A DNA stretch of 9,309 nucleotides, from contig CANGEH010000066.1 in the NCBI GenBank assembly GCA_947452665.1, positions 1 through 9,309 on the forward strand, written 5' to 3'. The position numbers were made by a program, and so were the translations under genes. This DNA is from Caulobacteraceae bacterium. GTDB taxonomy: Bacteria > Pseudomonadota > Alphaproteobacteria > Caulobacterales > Caulobacteraceae. The notes beneath the pieces are model-generated. The model searched no databases. It was not told the DNA's origin and was given only the letters and a program-made list of their open reading frames with translations. Positions 7,063-9,309 of the stretch are shown here, one piece after another. The first letter of the stretch is position 1. Every line of letters begins with the position of its first letter.

Positions 7063-7367
7063 ACGGCCGGCAAAAGCGGCTTGGCCCGCGCGATTCGGGC
7101 GCTGTCATGCGGGTCGTTCAAGGCTTGCCACAGGTCCGTCCGGCGCTGAACATTAAGCCAAAAATCGGCGCTATTGCCAAACACCCGCGCCAAGATCAAG
7201 GCCGTCGGGGCGGTGACGGTGCGGCGATGATTGCAAAGCTCGTTCACATGCTTGCGCGGCACGCCCATGGCTTCAGCGAGCGCAGTCTGATTAAGGCCAA
7301 GCGGCTGCATAAACTCCTCGATCAGGATTTCGGCAATGCCAGCAGGCCTGCGCTTTGTCTGGATCAT
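7059..7367 (-). CDS. higA: HigA family antitoxin (XRE-type helix-turn-helix)
   Basis: A 102-residue antitoxin that should bind and neutralise the HigB toxin and repress the operon. It carries the HigA signature: an opening RPAGIAEILIEEFMQPLGL, then a helix-turn-helix with LNQTALAEAMGVPRKHVNELCN at about 25-46, then TAPTALILARVFGNSADFWLNVQ at about 52-74. The ATG at 7365-7367 is chosen because it matches the family N-terminus and has GAGG at 7373-7376, inside the end of the toxin gene, 5 nt upstream; the open frame extends to 7430 within the toxin gene without support. It begins 7 nt after the toxin stop. The toxin-first order is the usual higBA arrangement. Its TAG stop is 6 nt from the end of the convergent MDR gene. 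It probably binds the palindrome at 7694-7714. Confidence 0.93.
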   Translation of the reverse strand: MIQTKRRPAGIAEILIEEFMQPLGLNQTALAEAMGVPRKHVNELCNHRRTVTAPTALILARVFGNSADFWLNVQRRTDLWQALNDPHDSARIARAKPLLPAV

Positions 7368-7374
7368 GTCTGCC

Positions 7375-7671
7375 TCACTGATAACTGTGATTGTCGAGAT
7401 AAAGCCCACTGGCCTGCCCCTTGTCGGCATCCCAGCGGAAAATCAGCCGCCACTGTTTATTGACCCGAATAGAATTATACCCCTGCAGCGTGCCCTTGAG
7501 CTTTTCGAAATGGTTGCTCGGCGGAACCCGCAAGTCCTGATCGGTCGCGGCATCGTCGATCAATTGAAGCCTGCGGAACAATCGGCTTTCCAGATCGGCC
7601 GGGATTTGCTTGTTACGCAGATCGTGTTCAAAGAAGTCTGCCAACCAGCCATCTCGAAAACTCTGAATCAT
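7375..7671 (-). CDS. higB: HigB family toxin (RelE/ParE superfamily ribonuclease)
   Basis: A 98-residue toxin of the HigB type, which belongs to the RelE/ParE fold and cleaves mRNA on the ribosome. Family features are the opening MIQSFRDGWLADFF, the central RLFRRLQLIDDAATDQDLRVPP, HFEKLKG at about 54-60, and the C-terminal core GYNSIRVNKQWRLIFRW (64-80) followed by LDNHSY. Arg69, Lys72 and His95 lie in the region that carries active-site residues in relatives. The frame is open to an upstream ATG at 7690-7692, but the family N-terminus begins at the ATG 7669-7671. The candidate -10 element at 7693-7698 directly abuts the upstream ATG, which argues against its use. No frameshift or truncation is seen, so the toxin looks intact. 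The 7-nt gap to the antitoxin gene implies one transcript. Confidence 0.9.
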   Translation of the reverse strand: MIQSFRDGWLADFFEHDLRNKQIPADLESRLFRRLQLIDDAATDQDLRVPPSNHFEKLKGTLQGYNSIRVNKQWRLIFRWDADKGQASGLYLDNHSYQ

Positions 7672-7692
7672 AGCGCCGCCCCGTGCGGTCAT

Positions 7693-7721
7693 TGTGTACC
7701 ATGAGATGGGACACCGCTCAA
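7693..7721 (-). promoter_or_regulatory. Candidate higBA promoter
   Basis: On the minus strand TTGAGC (7716-7721) and TACACA (7693-7698) are separated by 17 nt. The -35 box is fair and the -10 box poor (about 3 of 6). The predicted transcript start falls upstream of the ATG at 7671 and downstream of the ATG at 7692. A 21-bp palindrome overlaps the spacer and -10. Confidence 0.4.
7694..7714. promoter_or_regulatory. Candidate HigA operator (21-bp imperfect palindrome)
   Basis: GTGTACCAT (7694-7702), centre GAG, then ATGGGACAC (7706-7714): eight of nine arm positions pair. It lies just upstream of the toxin start and overlaps the predicted -10 and spacer. HigA-type antitoxins repress their operons from such sites, so autoregulation is a natural inference. 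No other palindrome of this quality occurs between higB and rpmH. Confidence 0.55.
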
Positions 7722-7748
7722 GATGCGCCCTTCAGAGTCTTGAATCGG

Positions 7749-7777
7749 TTGACAGGACGCGCCTTGCCCCTTATCAA
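7749..7777 (+). promoter_or_regulatory. Promoter of the rpmH-rnpA-yidC operon
   Basis: A perfect -35 TTGACA (7749-7754) is followed after exactly 17 nt by TATCAA (7772-7777), matching the -10 consensus at about four of six positions. This is a good sigma-70-type housekeeping promoter for an alphaproteobacterium. The implied 5' leader to the rpmH GTG is about 55-60 nt. No other promoter-like pair stands out in this gap. Confidence 0.65.
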
Positions 7778-7841
7778 CCGCCCCTCATTCGCGGATGGAG
7801 ACATTTGCGGACACTGAATTATTATCGACTGGAGCCTCATC

Positions 7842-7976
7842 GTGAAGCGGACATTTCAACCCAGCCAACTCGTGCGTGCGCGCCGTCACGGCTTCCGCAC
7901 TCGCATGGCGACCAAGAATGGCCAAAAGATTGTTGCGCGTCGTCGCGCAAAGGGCCGCAAGCGTCTGACGGCCTAG
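7842..7976 (+). CDS. rpmH: 50S ribosomal protein L34
   Basis: A 44-codon gene for ribosomal protein L34, a small basic protein of the large ribosomal subunit bound to 23S rRNA. The translation is full length and canonical: it begins VKRTFQPSQLVRARRHGF and ends with KIVARRRAKGRKRLTA, with the conserved central RTRMATKNGQ. The start is a GTG at 7842, read as Met, with GGAG at 7831-7834 placed 7 nt upstream; the stop is TAG. The gene is easy to miss because of its size and GTG start. It is first in the rpmH-rnpA-yidC operon, 34 nt before rnpA, and a strong promoter lies at 7749-7777. Confidence 0.97.
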   Translation: MKRTFQPSQLVRARRHGFRTRMATKNGQKIVARRRAKGRKRLTA

Positions 7977-8010
7977 TCTGGCCTTCGGTTAGCAAAGGAC
8001 AGGCGGTCTC

Positions 8011-8415
8011 GTGATCGAAGCCGCGAACCCTTCTCAAGATCTTAAGATTGAGCGCCTTACCAAGCGGCCGCAGTTTCTTGCGGCCGCTCAAGGTCGTTCT
8101 GTGGCCAGGGGCGCGGTGGTGGTCCAGGCGCTCAAGCGCGAGGAAGCCCCTGTTGCGCGGGCTGGATTCACAGCCACCCGCAAGATCGGCGGCGCTGTGC
8201 AACGCAACCGGGCCAAAAGACGGCTAAGACACGCCGCCCAGGCGCTTTTACCCCTCCACGGCAAGCCCGGTTTCGATTATGTCTTTATTGCAAGGGGCGG
8301 CACCGGATCGCGGCCCTGGCCTCGTCTGCTTGACGATGTCAAAACCGCCCTGTTAAGCCTTTCTGCCCCTTCTGGTCCCGACGGCGATCGTGCGCCGGCC
8401 CCTTCTTCCCGGTAG
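8011..8415 (+). CDS. rnpA: Ribonuclease P protein component
   Basis: The 134-residue protein subunit of RNase P, which works with the catalytic RNA (not in this window) to remove 5' leaders from pre-tRNA. The conserved core is visible: LTKRPQFLAAAQGR (16-29) near the start, RAGFTATRKIGGAVQRNRAKRRLR at 50-73 containing the family RNR motif, and DYVFIARGG at 89-97. The C-terminal 20 or so residues are rich in Ser, Pro and Ala and are probably disordered. The GTG at 8011 is chosen for its position after AGGACAGG (7997-8004) and the match to the usual N-terminal length. It follows rpmH by 34 nt and precedes yidC by 8 nt. A perfect 10-bp inverted repeat lies in codons 18-26. Confidence 0.95.
   Translation: MIEAANPSQDLKIERLTKRPQFLAAAQGRSVARGAVVVQALKREEAPVARAGFTATRKIGGAVQRNRAKRRLRHAAQALLPLHGKPGFDYVFIARGGTGSRPWPRLLDDVKTALLSLSAPSGPDGDRAPAPSSR
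8063..8088 (+). repeat. Perfect 10-bp inverted repeat inside rnpA
   Basis: AGCGGCCGCA (8063-8072) and TGCGGCCGCT (8079-8088) are exact reverse complements around a 6-nt loop GTTTCT. In the mRNA this would be a very stable GC-rich hairpin about 50 nt after the rnpA start codon, covering codons 18-26. No U-run follows, so it is not a standard intrinsic terminator. Confidence 0.8.
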
Positions 8416-8423
8416 CCCTTTCC

Positions 8424-9309
8424 ATGCAAAACGAATCCACCCGCAACACGACCATTTTTATCGTCTGCGCCATCGCCATACTGGTCCTGTATCAGATCTT
8501 TGTTCTGGACCCCGCGGCCAAGCGCCGCCAGGTCGCGCGCACCGAGGCTGTGGCTGTGGCCCAGCAACAAGCGATCAAAGCGGGCGTGCCCTTGCTGCCC
8601 AACGGCCAACCGGCTGAAATCTATGTTGCCCGCGAGCAGGCCCTGGCAGCTAGCCCCCGCATTGCGATTGAGAGCAATGGTCTGACCGGCTCCATGGCCC
8701 TGAAGGGCGCGCGCATTGATGACCTGATGCTGAAGGGCTATCGCCAGACCATCGACAAGGGCTCGCCCTTGGTGGAGCTGTTCCGTCCCGAAGGCGCACA
8801 AAACGCCTATTTTGCCGAATTTGGCTGGACCGCCGCCAATATTGCTGGCCTGCCGACCAGCGAGACGGTCTGGACCGCCGCGCCCGGCGCGCGCCTGACC
8901 CCAACGACCCCCGTGGTCCTGACCTATGATAATGGCGCAGGGCTTAGCTTTAGGCGCACGATCAGTATTGACGATAAGGCCATGTTCACCGTGGTCGATA
9001 CCGTCGCCAATGCGGGCGCGCTTCCGGTCTCGCTTGCTGCCTATGGCTCGGTCCAGCGCCAAGGCCTGGCACAGGATCACGTCGCTAGCGCGGTTGTGCA
9101 TGAAGGCGCAGTTGGTGTTCTGGGCGACAGGCTGAAGACCATTAAGTATAAGGCTTGGAAAAAGGACGGCGGCGCGGAAGAGTCGTCGACCGGCGGATGG
9201 CTGGGCATTACCGACAAGTATTGGCTCGCGGCCCTGGTCCCAACCCAAACCGAAGCGGTCAAGGGTCAGTTTCGCGTCATCAAGGGCGGGCTTGCCGATA
9301 TTTATGAAG
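8424..9309 (+). CDS. yidC: Membrane protein insertase YidC (5' part, cut by window end)
   Basis: The first 295 codons of the YidC/Oxa1 insertase, which helps insert and fold inner-membrane proteins alone or with the Sec translocon. The protein begins MQNESTRNTTIF, followed by one transmembrane helix at about 9-28 ending in YQIFVLDP, a typical Gram-negative YidC start. After a charged linker comes the large periplasmic domain, with IAIESNGLTGSMALKGARID at about 77-96, FGWTAAN at about 133-139, and GGWLGITDKYWLAALVP (about 255-271), a strongly conserved YidC segment. The membrane core with the catalytic-groove Arg would lie beyond the window. The ATG at 8424 has only a weak ribosome-binding site, so translation may be coupled to rnpA, which ends 8 nt upstream. 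No stop codon occurs before the edge. Confidence 0.95.
   Translation, partial: MQNESTRNTTIFIVCAIAILVLYQIFVLDPAAKRRQVARTEAVAVAQQQAIKAGVPLLPNGQPAEIYVAREQALAASPRIAIESNGLTGSMALKGARIDDLMLKGYRQTIDKGSPLVELFRPEGAQNAYFAEFGWTAANIAGLPTSETVWTAAPGARLTPTTPVVLTYDNGAGLSFRRTISIDDKAMFTVVDTVANAGALPVSLAAYGSVQRQGLAQDHVASAVVHEGAVGVLGDRLKTIKYKAWKKDGGAEESSTGGWLGITDKYWLAALVPTQTEAVKGQFRVIKGGLADIYE

Noticed and set aside
7084..7100. GCCCG...CGGGC hairpin as a terminator between the MDR gene and higA
   Set aside because: It lies inside the higA coding sequence, has only 5 bp of stem, and no T-run follows on either strand.
8277..9248. A 323-codon open frame on the minus strand opposite yidC and the end of rnpA
   Set aside because: The plus-strand yidC and rnpA translations are clear family members. 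The opposing protein is low-complexity, rich in Gly, Ala, Arg and His, with no family match I recognise.

Overview
The window looks like chromosomal DNA from an alphaproteobacterium, most likely of the Caulobacterales type. The evidence is a moderately high GC content, an L34 protein and YidC N-terminus resembling those of that order, and an alphaproteobacterial-style promoter in front of rpmH. I infer the lineage from memory of protein families and did not search any database. There are eleven protein-coding genes, the last cut by the right edge. I see no tRNA, rRNA, CRISPR array, insertion sequence or prophage.

Left region (1-3177): a thiolase on the minus strand is divergent from a plus-strand pair, a small PaaI-type hotdog thioesterase and an integral-membrane acyltransferase of the acyltransferase-3/OpgC type. 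The thiolase and thioesterase both act on acyl-CoA thioesters. The membrane acyltransferase would decorate an envelope carbohydrate or lipid and may be unrelated to them metabolically.

Middle region (3174-7052): this is a compact regulatory and metabolic module. A zinc-free MDR oxidoreductase on the minus strand is divergent from a TetR-family repressor. The repressor is followed on the plus strand by a hormone-sensitive-lipase-type esterase and a second, paralogous MDR oxidoreductase whose start overlaps the esterase stop. The 163-bp intergenic region carries a short palindrome that is a reasonable candidate operator. The likely logic is a TetR sensor controlling an esterase plus two NAD(P)H-linked reductases acting on an ester, ketone, enone or quinone type substrate that I cannot name.

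Right region (7059-9309): a higBA-type toxin-antitoxin operon on the minus strand has a candidate promoter overlapped by a good 21-bp imperfect palindrome. It is divergent from the housekeeping operon rpmH-rnpA-yidC (L34, RNase P protein, membrane insertase). rpmH is only 44 codons and starts with GTG. rnpA also starts with GTG and contains a perfect 10-bp inverted repeat near its 5' end. yidC follows rnpA after 8 nt, with no room for the yidD gene often found there, and runs off the window.

No clearly new system is visible. The items most worth a second look are the higBA operator, the hairpin inside rnpA, the TetR-controlled esterase/MDR module with its candidate operator, and the altered oxyanion-hole motif of the esterase.
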